Assembly: GCA_963802915.1 (NCBI GenBank)
Contig: CAWDKQ010000012.1
Location: 501,915 to 565,914, forward strand
Direction: 5' to 3'
From: JAICMB01 sp963802915
GTDB taxonomy: Bacteria; Acidobacteriota; Terriglobia; Bryobacterales; Bryobacteraceae
DNA length: 64,000 bases
Shown: positions 18,616 through 27,297 of the stretch, piece after piece
Numbering within the stretch: the first letter of the stretch is position 1
Layout of the letters: each line of letters opens with the position of its first letter
Program-made: the position numbers and the translations under genes
The notes under the pieces: generated by a model
Told to the model about the DNA's origin: nothing
What the model saw: only the letters and a program-made list of their open reading frames with translations
Database searches by the model: none

Positions 18616-19392
18616 ATGACGGCCGAGACGGCGGTTGAGAAGATCGCGGCGATTCGAGTCGATAAGGTAAGTTCCAATCCGGTTTACGCGCAGATCGCCG
18701 ATGCGCTCAGAACATTGCTGAGCTCCGGCGCGGCGTCCATTGGACTATCTCTGCCGCCCGAACGCGTACTTTGCGAGCAATTTGGCGTTAGCAGAATGAC
18801 GCTGCGCCAAGCCTACGACATCCTGGAGCGCGAAGGATTGATCGAGTCTCACCGCGGGCGTGGCACCTTCGTGGCGCCGCTCAAAATGCAGAAGAAGCAG
18901 CAGGAGATGCGTAGCTTCACGGAAGAGATTCGCGCACGTGGCGGCATTCCAACCAACAAACTGATTTCGTTCCGCACCGTAAAACAGCACGGCGCGGACA
19001 AAGATTTCTTCGGGTTACCCGACGAAGAGTTATTGTATGAGGTCGAGCGAGTACGCTTTGCGGACGGCGCTCCCGTGGCGCTCGAATTGGTTTCACATTT
19101 CCGCAGTACTTGTGTCCCAACCCGGACCGGTTTGACCTCGTGATCCAGTCTCTTTATCGCCTGATGGAAGAGAATTATGGGCTGGTTCTAGCCCATTGCA
19201 CCGAAGAGATTTCAGCCTCGCACCCGGCAAAGAGGCAGCGCCAACTGCTGCAAATTCCGCCGGCGGTCGCGGTCCTCTCCGTGAAGAGAAGGACCTATAG
19301 CGACAAGGAGACCCCCCGTTGAATTGGGTCTAACCACGTTTCGAGGCGATCTCTACACGGCGATCGTGCATTCGAGGAGAAGCAACAGGTAG
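18616..19392 (+). pseudogene. GntR/HutC-family regulator with two frameshifts
   Basis: The N-terminus is a GntR winged helix (NPVYAQIADALRTLL, LPPERVLCEQFGVSRMTLRQAYDILEREGLI, in pieces). The C-terminus is a UTRA ligand domain (LLYEVERVRFADGAPVALE). The frame breaks at 19098-19100, where one T too few in CATTT shifts it. Continuing in the next frame gives PQYLCPNPDRFDLVIQSLYR and the UTRA end. A second break at the six-C run 19312-19317 (five expected) is followed by VELGLTTFRGDLYTAIV and a TAG at 19390. With both bases repaired the protein is full length, about 258 residues. It would control the sugar locus through the two operators upstream. Recent decay or sequence error are both possible. 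Confidence 0.82.
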
Positions 19393-19476
19393 GCGAGTCA
19401 GAGAACAAAGACGAGCAGATCCTGCGATCACTGAGCTAATTCACCGGCAGTGTTGGTGGAGCCTTAGGAGTCAATT

Positions 19477-19971
19477 ATGGCAAGAACGATTTTCGGAATT
19501 GTTCTGTTGTTGTTCTCTTGTGTATCTGCCGTCTACGGGCAGGCCGTGACCGCGACTCTCATCGGAAACGTGAGTGACTCTTCTGGCGCGATGATTCCCG
19601 GCGTCCTGTTGCTCGTGACGGAGGAACAGACCGGCGTGTCGCGATCCACTAAGCGTGACTCTGCCGGAGACTACTCGCTGCCATATTTATCGCCGGGCTC
19701 TTACCTCATGGAACTCGAGAGTCCCGGTATGAAGAAGATCTCCAGGGCCGGTGTTCAAGTGACGGCCGGAGCAACAGTACGAGCGGATTTTCGCCTGGAA
19801 CCCGGAAGTCTCACCGAAGTGGTGCAAGTAGCCGCGGAATCGCCCGTTCTCCAAACCGAGCGCGGCGATGTGAGCTTCCAGCGTCGAGGGTTCATCGCCT
19901 CTAGTCAGTTTGACTCCGGGCGGGAGCTGTCTCTCTCGCCCGGCCACTTCTTTCAGAGGTCACTTCCATGA
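19477..19971 (+). pseudogene. Truncated Oar-like TonB-dependent receptor (N-terminal fragment)
   Basis: Begins with a signal peptide (MARTIFGIVLLLFSCVSAVYG) and a carboxypeptidase-regulatory-like domain (TATLIGNVSDSSGAMIPGV, RDSAGDYSLPYLSPGSY), then the start of a plug-like segment (LTEVVQVAAESPVLQTERGDV). After about residue 135 the similarity stops and the frame ends at 164 residues, overlapping the next ATG. Receptors of this acidobacterial type are normally around 1,100 residues, so the plug and barrel are missing, apparently through a large internal deletion. The fragment cannot form a channel. It marks a lost outer-membrane uptake step for the downstream catabolic genes. Confidence 0.8.
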
Positions 19972-21287
19972 ATGTTCTGACACGCCGCAGCTTCGTCGGA
20001 TCGAGCGCTGCCGCTACCTTGTCAACGGCTGCACTTTTGCGTGGCGCGGAGACCGGCGCGCAACCAAACGACCGCATTCGCATAGCTTTGATCGGAGCGG
20101 GAGGCCGAGGCCGTGCGGATCTGACGGCATTTCTGACAAACCCAGAAGTAGATTGTCCGGTGATCTGCGACATCGACGATCGTCAGATCGCATTGGGCAG
20201 CGACTTGGTCGAAAAGTCGCGCGGCAAGCGACCGGAAGCGGCAAAAGACTTCAGACGCGTCCTGGAGCGCAAAGATGTGGATGCCTGTCTGATCGGTTCG
20301 CCCGACCACTGGCACGCTTTGCAAACCATTCTCGCGTGTCAGGCCGGAAAGGACGTATACGTAGAGAAACCGCTTGCGACAAGCATCGCGGAGGGTCGCG
20401 CCATGGTGGACGCCGCCCGCCGATACAAGCGTGTGGTTCAGATGGGAACGCAGTGGCGCAGCATGACTCATTGCCAGGAGGCGATCGAGTTTGTGCATTC
20501 GGGCAAGCTGGGGAAAATCCGGCAAGTGCGCGCCTGGGCATACATGGATTGGGCCGGAGGCATCGGCCGGCCGCCCGACAGCGACCCGCCCGCGGGTGTC
20601 GATTACGACATGTGGTTAGGTCCCGCACCGCAGCGCCCGTTCAATCCGAATCGATTCCACATGAATTTTCGCTGGTTTTGGGATTATGCGGGCGGCCTGA
20701 TGACGGATTGGGGCGTACATCTATTGAATGTCGCTCTATGGGGCATGGGGCACGAGACGCCGCAAGCCGTCTGCTCGTTCGGCCGCAAATACATGGCAGA
20801 CGACAACACCGAGACGCCCGACACCCAGGCGGTCTTATACGAGTTTCCCTCCTATCAGTTGGTCTGGGAATCTCAAATGCTCACGGGCCTCGGCCCCAAT
20901 GGACGGCCTCATGGTGTTGCTTTCAGCGGCTCCGAAGCGACGCTCACCGTCGATAACCGAGGATGGGAAGTTGTCCCGGAGCCGAGCAAGCGCGACTTCT
21001 CCATTAAGCGCAACAGCAGTTCGAAGGAACTAAACGCCGATCCCACCAGGGCTCACATCAGAGACTTTCTGGAATGCGTGCGCACCCGGCGGGATCCAGT
21101 AATGTGCCTGGAGCCGAGCCATCTGGCGACCACGGTCGCGCATCTCGGCAACATCGCTTTGCTCACTCACTCACGTATCGAGTGGAACGCGCGTGAGGAA
21201 AAAGTTCTGAACAACCAGGAGGCGAATGCACTCCTGACGCGTGAATACAGGGCCCCGTGGGTCCTCCCGATTTTAAGGAGTTCGTAG
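19968..21287 (+). CDS. Tat-exported Gfo/Idh/MocA-family oxidoreductase 1
   Basis: NAD(P)-dependent sugar dehydrogenase of 439 residues. The N-terminus MNVLTRRSFVGSSAAATLS is a twin-arginine signal peptide, so the enzyme is probably exported folded with its cofactor. The Rossmann motif IALIGAGGRGRADL follows at about residue 38-51, then the VCDIDDRQI strand, GSPDHWHA and the family EKP motif (DVYVEKPLATSI). The C-terminal alpha/beta substrate domain includes MTDWGVHLLNVALWGMG. It overlaps the receptor fragment by 4 bp and abuts the next gene. With the DUF1080 gene it fits the 3-keto-glycoside route, where such enzymes oxidise C3 of a sugar. That assignment is inferred from family context. Confidence 0.9.
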   Translation: MNVLTRRSFVGSSAAATLSTAALLRGAETGAQPNDRIRIALIGAGGRGRADLTAFLTNPEVDCPVICDIDDRQIALGSDLVEKSRGKRPEAAKDFRRVLERKDVDACLIGSPDHWHALQTILACQAGKDVYVEKPLATSIAEGRAMVDAARRYKRVVQMGTQWRSMTHCQEAIEFVHSGKLGKIRQVRAWAYMDWAGGIGRPPDSDPPAGVDYDMWLGPAPQRPFNPNRFHMNFRWFWDYAGGLMTDWGVHLLNVALWGMGHETPQAVCSFGRKYMADDNTETPDTQAVLYEFPSYQLVWESQMLTGLGPNGRPHGVAFSGSEATLTVDNRGWEVVPEPSKRDFSIKRNSSSKELNADPTRAHIRDFLECVRTRRDPVMCLEPSHLATTVAHLGNIALLTHSRIEWNAREEKVLNNQEANALLTREYRAPWVLPILRSS

Positions 21288-22598
21288 ATGCCGGAGAGAT
21301 TCGGAACAAGCAGCCGTAGGGATTTCATGAAAGGTGTAGCCGCGACTGGCGCGGCGATGGGCATGGCGGGAACAGCCTTGGCGGCGGGCCGCGTCATCGG
21401 CTCGAACGATCGCATCAACCTCGCCTTGATCGGCGCGGGCAGTCGCGGCACATGGATCACGAAGAAGTTCGCGAAAATTGGCACGGAAGATAATCCGGCG
21501 CAAGTGGTCGCTGTCTGCGACGTCTATCAGAAGCGCGTCAACGAGAACAAGGCGCTCTACAATTGCGACGGCTATCTCGATTGGCGCGAAGTGATCGATC
21601 GTCCGGATGTCGATGCCGTGATCATTGCGACGCCGGATCACTGGCACGCCACGATCGCTCTGGCGGCCCTCGAGCACGGCAAGGACGTTTACGTCGAGAA
21701 GCCGATGTGTCACACCATCGACGAAGCGCGACGCCTTGTCGAGACAGTGGGACGCACGAAGCGCGTCCTTCAGGTCGGCTCACAGACAACTTCCGCGCCA
21801 CAGTGGTGGCGCGCCAAACAAGCCATTGCCGACGGAGCCATCGGGCAGATGGTTATGAGCCAGGGTTCTTATCACCGCAATTCGACCGAAGGGGAATGGA
21901 ACTGGCCGATCGATCCGGATGCTGGTCCCGACGGCAAAGGTGAAAACTACATCGATTGGAATACCTGGCTCGGACCGGCTGCGAAGCGAGCCTGGGACCC
22001 CGACCGCTACTTCCGATTCCGAAAATATTGGGATTATTCCGGCGGCATCGCGACCGACTTATTTTTCCACGTAGCCGCGCCGCTCAACGTCTGCTGGCCG
22101 GAACCCCAGTTCCCAACCAAAGTCGTATCAGCTGGCGGCATCTACGTCTTCAAAGACAGCCGCGAAGTCCCCGACACCTTCCATCTGATGGGCGAGTACG
22201 CGGCCGGTCACTCCGTTGTGCTCTCTTCGTCGATGGCCAATTCGCAGCATATCCCAGGTCTGATTCGCGGGCATCTCGGCACCATTATCATGGTCGACCA
22301 TGGCAAATTCGAAGGCGTCACCGATCATGTCACCCTGCGGCCGGAAAAGGCCACGATGGATGATGCCTATAAGGCGAAGTTCGGCGATCAGGAGAGCAAG
22401 ATTCCCATCGAGCAGATCGATGTGGAGCGCACGCATTTTTCAAACTTCCTGACGTGCGTTCGCACGCGGCAGAAACCGCGGCTGGATGTCGAGACCGCGG
22501 CTCGCGCGCAGGTACTCATCTCGATGTCGGTGCAATCTTATCGCGAAGGACGCACGCTTTTCTTCGACGAGACAACGTGGAAAGTCACCTCCAAATGA
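21288..22598 (+). CDS. Tat-exported Gfo/Idh/MocA-family oxidoreductase 2
   Basis: Paralogue of the preceding enzyme (436 residues), starting on the base after its stop codon. It has a twin-arginine signal (SSRRDFMKGVAATGAAMG), a Rossmann motif (LALIGAGSRGTWITKKF), IIATPDHWHATIAL and the EKP motif (DVYVEKPMCHTIDEA). The substrate domain contains GGIATDLFFHVAAPLNVCW. Both exported dehydrogenases may act on the same or sequential substrates in the periplasm. Its stop overlaps the ATG of the DUF1080 gene. The ribosome site AAGGAG lies about 9 bp before the ATG, inside the end of the previous gene. Confidence 0.9.
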   Translation: MPERFGTSSRRDFMKGVAATGAAMGMAGTALAAGRVIGSNDRINLALIGAGSRGTWITKKFAKIGTEDNPAQVVAVCDVYQKRVNENKALYNCDGYLDWREVIDRPDVDAVIIATPDHWHATIALAALEHGKDVYVEKPMCHTIDEARRLVETVGRTKRVLQVGSQTTSAPQWWRAKQAIADGAIGQMVMSQGSYHRNSTEGEWNWPIDPDAGPDGKGENYIDWNTWLGPAAKRAWDPDRYFRFRKYWDYSGGIATDLFFHVAAPLNVCWPEPQFPTKVVSAGGIYVFKDSREVPDTFHLMGEYAAGHSVVLSSSMANSQHIPGLIRGHLGTIIMVDHGKFEGVTDHVTLRPEKATMDDAYKAKFGDQESKIPIEQIDVERTHFSNFLTCVRTRQKPRLDVETAARAQVLISMSVQSYREGRTLFFDETTWKVTSK

Positions 22599-23503
22599 GA
22601 TTAGTTCTATTCTTATTGACCGGCACCCTCGTCTGCGCCGCCGGTCCGTTCACTGGAAAATGGGACATCACGCTAAAGTCATCTACCGGCGAGTACCCAT
22701 CGTGGATCGAGTTTTCCGAACAAGACGGGAAACTCACCGCGCAAATGGTTGGCCGCTGGGGTAGTGCTCGCCCGCTGCCGAAAGTGGAAGCCCGCGGCAA
22801 CGAAGTCGAGTTCGTCTCGCCCAAGCGCGAAGAAGGCGGCAAGGAAGACATGGTCTTTCACGGCACTTTCGCCGCCGGGCGGATCCGCGGCACCGCTAAC
22901 GGACCGGACGGAACCGAATGGAACTGGATCGCGGTGCCTGCTCCGAAGCTGGACCGTAAAGCTTCTCCCAAATGGGGCAAGCCCATCCCGCTTTTCGACG
23001 GCCGCGATACCGCGGAGTGGCGCATCCGCGATGTCGCCGGACCCAACGGCTGGAAAGTCGAAGACGGCCTGCTGACCAATCATCCACGCAGTACGGATCT
23101 TCTCACCAACCGCCAGTTCCGCGACTTCAAACTACACGTCGAGTTCAACTGTCCACGCGGCTGCAACAGCGGCGTCTATCTACGAGGCCGCTACGAAGTG
23201 CAAATCGAAGACGACTCCATCAAAGCTCCGGCCACGGATCACACCGGCGGTATCTATGGATTTATCGCGCCTTCGCCTGAGCAGCCGCGCAGACCGGGTG
23301 AGTGGCAGTCCTTCGATATCACTCTGGTCGCACGCATAGTGACGGTCGTGCAAAACGGCATCACCATCATTAAGGATCAGGAGATTCCGGGTATCACTGG
23401 CGGTGCGGTCGACAGCCATGAAGAACTCCCTGGTCCGATTCTGCTGCAGGGTGACCACGGCTCTCTCTCGTTTCGCAATATCGTCGTGACCCCGGCGAAG
23501 TGA
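22595..23503 (+). CDS. Secreted DUF1080 (3-keto-glycoside hydrolase-like) protein
   Basis: A 302-residue exported protein. I start it at 22595, where ATGA overlaps the upstream stop and a signal peptide follows (MRLVLFLLTGTLVCAAG); the longer frame lies inside the previous gene. Residues ~20-110 form a beta-rich domain (KWDITLKSSTGEYPSWIEF). Residues ~125-300 are a DUF1080 domain (IPLFDGRDTAEWRI, DFKLHVEFNCPRGCNSGVYLRG in part, GPILLQGDHGSLSFRNIVV). DUF1080 proteins include hydrolases that cleave 3-keto-disaccharides made by Gfo/Idh/MocA dehydrogenases. The gene order next to two such enzymes supports that role, but the sugar is unknown. Confidence 0.87.
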   Translation: MRLVLFLLTGTLVCAAGPFTGKWDITLKSSTGEYPSWIEFSEQDGKLTAQMVGRWGSARPLPKVEARGNEVEFVSPKREEGGKEDMVFHGTFAAGRIRGTANGPDGTEWNWIAVPAPKLDRKASPKWGKPIPLFDGRDTAEWRIRDVAGPNGWKVEDGLLTNHPRSTDLLTNRQFRDFKLHVEFNCPRGCNSGVYLRGRYEVQIEDDSIKAPATDHTGGIYGFIAPSPEQPRRPGEWQSFDITLVARIVTVVQNGITIIKDQEIPGITGGAVDSHEELPGPILLQGDHGSLSFRNIVVTPAK

Positions 23504-24447
23504 TGAGACTCCTGAATCTCGCGGCGTTCGCGATCGTGCTCTCCAGCGTCGCACTGACAGAAGACATCCGAATCGGAATACTCGGCACCGATTCGTCGCA
23601 CGCCGTTGCATTTACTCAAATCCTCAACGATTCATCGTCGCCCTCGCACGTGCCTGGCGCAAAGGTCGTTGCGGCATACAAGGGCGGCAGCAAGGATCTG
23701 CCGAAGAGTTATGAACGAGTGGACAAGTTCGCAGATGAATTGAACGCGAAATGGGGTGTCGAGATCGTGCCGGACATCGCCACGCTGTGCTCGAAAGTGG
23801 ACGCCGTCATCATCGGAAGCATTGATGGCCGCGCGCACCTCGATCAAGTCCGCCAGGTTCTGGCCGCGCGCAAACCCATGTATATCGACAAGCCGCTGGC
23901 GGCAAGTTTAGAAGACGCCCGCGAGATTGCCCGGCTTGCGCGAGACGCCGGCGTGCCGTGGTTCAGTTCTTCCAGCTTGCGTTTCAGCCCGCTCGCCGTG
24001 GCGTCGAAATTCGCCGATGCCAAAGGCTACTTTGTATGGGGGCCGGGCCCGATTGAAGAACATCATCCCATGGAACTGGCCTGGTACGGCATCCATTCGG
24101 CTGACTTGCTCTTCACATTGATGGGTCCCGGTTGTGAGGAAGTCACGCGTACATTTACCGAGGATGCCGACGTGACCACTTGCCGCTGGAAGGGCGGACG
24201 CATCGGAACCATGCGCGTGAACCGTCCTTACAGCGAGTTCGGAACGCTCGCGTTCCGGTCGCAGGAAGTCGTGCGGAGCGCGCCGAAGCCCGGCACCGGC
24301 TACCCGGAGCTAATGCGCGAGGTCGTGAAGTTTTTCCAAACGGGCAAGCCGCCGGTTACACCGGAGGAGACGATTGAGATCTTCGCGTTCATGGACGCTG
24401 CGCAGCGCAGCAAAGACTCTGGCGGCAAACCTGAAACACTGCGCTAA
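23503..24447 (+). CDS. Gfo/Idh/MocA-family oxidoreductase 3 (secreted)
   Basis: A smaller and more divergent family member, 314 residues from the ATG at 23503; a GTG one codon earlier is also possible. It has a Sec-like leader (MRLLNLAAFAIVLSSVALT) rather than a twin-arginine signal. The Rossmann strand reads IRIGILGTDSSHAVAF, with Thr-Asp in place of the usual Gly-rich loop. IIGSIDGRAHLDQ and the EKP-equivalent YIDKPLAASLEDA are present. The altered nucleotide loop makes its cofactor binding, and even catalysis, less certain than in the two paralogues upstream. It overlaps its neighbours by a base or so on both sides, so it belongs to the same operon. Confidence 0.85.
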   Translation: MRLLNLAAFAIVLSSVALTEDIRIGILGTDSSHAVAFTQILNDSSSPSHVPGAKVVAAYKGGSKDLPKSYERVDKFADELNAKWGVEIVPDIATLCSKVDAVIIGSIDGRAHLDQVRQVLAARKPMYIDKPLAASLEDAREIARLARDAGVPWFSSSSLRFSPLAVASKFADAKGYFVWGPGPIEEHHPMELAWYGIHSADLLFTLMGPGCEEVTRTFTEDADVTTCRWKGGRIGTMRVNRPYSEFGTLAFRSQEVVRSAPKPGTGYPELMREVVKFFQTGKPPVTPEETIEIFAFMDAAQRSKDSGGKPETLR

Positions 24448-25676
24448 TGAATCGCAGGAATTTATTTCGAGCGCTAGGCTCAGCGGCTGCCGCATCCGCG
24501 ATAAGTTCCCAGGCAAATCTCCCGAGGATGAAGATCTCGCGGGTCCGCGTCTACGCGCCGCTGAATCCCAATCCACTCTTCAATCAGAGCGACCTGGTGG
24601 TGACGATAGAAACCGACGCCGGAATCATGGGCATCGGCGAAGGCGGCTCCAGGGACACCTTACAGCAATGTGCGGGAAGGCTGATCGGCAAAGATCCGCG
24701 CTTCATCGAGCGCCTCTGGCAAGACATGTCGCGAGCGTTCTTTTATCCGCCGGGGCGGGAGAAGATGCACGCAATTGGCGCGCTCGATCTCGCGCTGTGG
24801 GATATCAAAGGAAAAGCTCTTGGCCTGCCCGTTCATGCAGTGCTCGGTGGGATGGTCCGGAACTATTGCGAGTGCTACAACACGATAGCCGCGATCCCAG
24901 GCACTCGGCCGGGCGTGAGCATTACCGACGAGGCGAGAGCGGCCATTGAAGCGGGTTATCGCGCCTTTCGCATCGGCGCCGCGAATGCTCCTCCGAACGC
25001 TGTTTACGACACACGCGAACGCATGAATCAGGTTCGCGAAGAGTGCGCGCAGGCCCGCGAAGGAGTCGGAAAAGACGGCGAGTGGATGGTCGACTTTCAC
25101 CAACGCTTTGACCTCGCCGACGCTATTCGGGGATGCGAACTGATTCAGGATCTGGAACCGTTTTTCGTGGAAGATCCCGTACGAGCCGAAGCCTTTCAGG
25201 AAGATCTCCCGAAGTTGAGGCGTCTCGTAAAGGTTCCTCTCGCGGCCGGCGAAGAGTGGGGCAGCCGCTGGGATTTCAACCGGCTTGTGGAGCAGCACGA
25301 TCTCGATTACATCCGCGCCACGCTGCCCAACGTCGGTGGGATCACCGAGATGATGAAGATCGCCGCGATTTGCGAGACACATTTCGTCGGCATCGTTCCG
25401 CATTTCACGGGACCAATCGCGACAGCCGCCTTGGTGAATTCGCTTGGAACTTTCTCCGGGCCTTTGCTGATCGAATACAACTGCGACCAACAGAAGTTGC
25501 CGTATCTTAAAACCAGTGTCGATTTTAGGAATGGCAAGATTTATCCTAATGACCGCCCGGGGCTCGGCGTGGAACTCGAAATGAAATCGTTGAAGCTGGT
25601 TTGCGAAGTGACGAAACCGCTGAATGACCGGGCACAAACGTACTTTCGCACGGATGGGTCGATAACAAATTGGTGA
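24447..25676 (+). CDS. Mandelate racemase/muconate lactonizing (enolase superfamily) enzyme
   Basis: A 409-residue enolase-superfamily protein, most like sugar-acid dehydratases. The N-terminus MNRRNLFRALGSAAAASA is a twin-arginine-type leader. The capping domain (VVTIETDAGIMGIGEGG; AIGALDLALWDIKGKALG) is followed by the barrel. Metal ligands are visible in VDFHQRFD, FFVEDPV and AGEEWGS, and a late histidine in PHFTGPIATAAL is the expected catalytic base of the MR subgroup. A likely reaction is dehydration of an aldonic acid produced from the oxidised sugar. The substrate cannot be read from sequence. It starts on the last base of the preceding gene. Confidence 0.88.
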   Translation: MNRRNLFRALGSAAAASAISSQANLPRMKISRVRVYAPLNPNPLFNQSDLVVTIETDAGIMGIGEGGSRDTLQQCAGRLIGKDPRFIERLWQDMSRAFFYPPGREKMHAIGALDLALWDIKGKALGLPVHAVLGGMVRNYCECYNTIAAIPGTRPGVSITDEARAAIEAGYRAFRIGAANAPPNAVYDTRERMNQVREECAQAREGVGKDGEWMVDFHQRFDLADAIRGCELIQDLEPFFVEDPVRAEAFQEDLPKLRRLVKVPLAAGEEWGSRWDFNRLVEQHDLDYIRATLPNVGGITEMMKIAAICETHFVGIVPHFTGPIATAALVNSLGTFSGPLLIEYNCDQQKLPYLKTSVDFRNGKIYPNDRPGLGVELEMKSLKLVCEVTKPLNDRAQTYFRTDGSITNW

Positions 25677-25681
25677 TACAC

Positions 25682-26416
25682 ATGTCGAGATTTCCGCTGT
25701 TTCTGTTCCTTCTCCTCTCGGCTGCGGCAGCCGACGATCCCTTGCGAAACGACTGGGCGCAACTGGCCCATTATCACGTCGCCAATTCACAGTTACCGCC
25801 TCCAGCACTGCATGAGAACAGAGTCGTTTTTATGGGAGATTCCATCACGGAACGCTGGGGACGCGAGGGCGGCTTCTTCCCCGGAAAGCCGTATATCAAT
25901 CGAGGGATTAAGGGACAAACAACTCCTCAGATGCTCGTTCGGTTCCGAGCCGATGTGATCGCGCTGCGGCCGAAAGTGGTTGTGATTCTCGGCGGCACGA
26001 ATGATATCGCGGGCAACACGGGACCCACGACGCTCGACGCCATAGAAGACAACATTATGTCGATGGTCGACCTCGCGAAGGCGAATGGCATTCAAGTCGT
26101 ATTGGCATCGATTCTGCCGGCGATCGATTATCCATGGAGACCGGGCGTGGAGCCTGCCGGCGAGATCGCGGCTTTGAACGCCTGGATCAAAGATTACGCT
26201 TCGAAGCGCGATCTCATCTTCCTTGACTACTATTCGGCAATGGTGGATGAGAAAGGCGCTCTGAAGGGAGAGCTCACTTTTGATGGAGTGCACCCAAATG
26301 AAACTGGTTATCGAGTCATGACACCCCTCGCGGAGAAGGCAATCGTACAGGCCCTTCAGCGCGCAGAGACAAATCGAAGCGTGGTGGATTCGAACCCATC
26401 GCCTCGTAGCAAGTGA
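25682..26416 (+). CDS. Secreted SGNH/GDSL hydrolase
   Basis: Esterase or lipase-like SGNH hydrolase of 244 residues. The ATG at 25682 follows the enolase gene by 5 bp and gives a signal peptide (MSRFPLFLFLLLSAAAA). Block I is VVFMGDSITERW (catalytic Ser), block III GGTND and block V DGVHPNETGY (Asp and His). Enzymes of this type often remove acetyl groups from carbohydrates, which suits its position at the end of a sugar operon. The last 15 or so residues (NRSVVDSNPSPRSK) look non-conserved and may have been acquired by a junction with the island that starts just downstream. Confidence 0.88.
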   Translation: MSRFPLFLFLLLSAAAADDPLRNDWAQLAHYHVANSQLPPPALHENRVVFMGDSITERWGREGGFFPGKPYINRGIKGQTTPQMLVRFRADVIALRPKVVVILGGTNDIAGNTGPTTLDAIEDNIMSMVDLAKANGIQVVLASILPAIDYPWRPGVEPAGEIAALNAWIKDYASKRDLIFLDYYSAMVDEKGALKGELTFDGVHPNETGYRVMTPLAEKAIVQALQRAETNRSVVDSNPSPRSK

Positions 26417-26534
26417 CGACCGAAGGGCCGTGTGTTTTTCGGCATGAGCTTCACGCAATTCAGAGTGAATGTCCGATTCTGAGAACAATACTCGTACCGG
26501 CTTTCTTGAACGTGCACAATCGCCCCTCGAACTG

Positions 26535-26783
26535 AGGCCCATATATGTAGTTGGATACCAGACTGGGGCTCGTGTGAGGGAACTCCTGACTCTGCTTTGG
26601 TCGCAGGTAGATTTTCACCGGCGGAGGATCACTCTTGAACCAGCTACAACCAAGAACAAGGAAGGAAGAAGCCTACCGAACTACGGAGATACGCTAGTCT
26701 CGCTTGACGCTCTGCGCGAGAAACGTGAACAGACCTTTCTGGAATGTCCTTCCGTATTCCACGAGTCCGGTAAGCCGCCTCTT
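26535..26783 (+). pseudogene. Tyrosine recombinase (phage integrase) fragment
   Basis: About 83 codons read as the first part of an integrase catalytic domain: YQTGARVRELLTLLWSQVD with the first catalytic Arg, then the beta hairpin RRITLEPATTKNKEGR and FHESGKP. The N-terminal core-binding domain and the HxxR/Tyr half are missing, and the frame continues into unrelated sequence. It is a remnant of an integrated element at the left edge of the 27-40 kb island. Confidence 0.75.
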
Positions 26784-26906
26784 TCGGCAAGCCGTGGATT
26801 CGCGCGTGCAAAAGGGCGAGATTACGCGGCCTGCTTTTCCACGATCTTGCCGCAAAGCAGTCGAACAACCTCATGACGGCCCCAAAATACTAACTCTTTT
26901 AAATGA

Positions 26907-26929
26907 TGGTGCCCGGGGTGGGACTTGAA
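26907..26929 (-). other. tRNA 3'-end-like sequence (possible attachment site)
   Basis: Read on the minus strand, these 23 bases have the layout of a tRNA 3' end: a seven-base T loop (TTCAAGT), five T-stem bases (CCCAC), seven acceptor bases (CCCGGGC), discriminator A and CCA. The 5' part of a tRNA is absent; instead the sequence runs into the repeat at 26921. Integrating elements that target tRNA genes leave such 3' ends as attL/attR. Confidence 0.5.
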
Positions 26930-26989
26930 CAAGAAGAGACCACTGAGAACGAAGAAGTTATTGATTCCAAAGAGAGCAGGAAACGCTAA
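26921..26989 (+). repeat. Left copy of a 69-bp direct repeat
   Basis: Starts GGACTTGAACAAGAAGAGAC and ends in GCAGGAAACGCTAA. The right copy at 39898-39965 is in the same orientation and matches at about 63 of 69 positions. In the right copy this sequence is the 3' end of an integrase gene. The pair brackets about 12.9 kb. Confidence 0.8.
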
Positions 26990-27297
26990 ATCTGCGATTG
27001 CCGCAGACTTGTGGCACGTGTACGGCACGCGAGCTACTAGGCTGAGACTTTCTTCGTACTCGCGAACTGCAAGCACAAATACTTCACCATTACGAGAACA
27101 GGAGCGGAGAGACCAAACAGGTAGTCTAGAGGTCGTTCCTCTTCGGCCGCCGGTTCCGGGACAACATAACGACATTGGGATGCAATTGCGCCATAGAAGA
27201 CGCGAGTCCGAAACTGTTTTGAGGTCGGGCAGGGCATAACGTTCTTTATTCGCCTGCCGATCGGAGACGACGCGGGCCACGCGGTGGCGGTGGCTGT
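26990..27297. other. Island edge without a supported gene
   Basis: No gene is supported here. A stretch near 27009-27031 (GGCACGTGTACGGCACGCGAG) resembles 39826-39845 inside the right-hand integrase gene, so this is probably more integrase debris in rearranged order. The remainder leads into the response regulator gene and presumably carries its promoter. Confidence 0.4.

Noticed and set aside
22454..22594. Upstream extension of the DUF1080 gene to 22454
   Set aside because: It lies wholly inside the preceding dehydrogenase gene and would hide the signal peptide that begins at 22595.
26383..26410. GGATTCGAACCC-like sequence at the end of the SGNH gene, reminiscent of a tRNA T arm
   Set aside because: The flanking bases do not pair as a T stem (only two of five positions match), so it is not a tRNA end.
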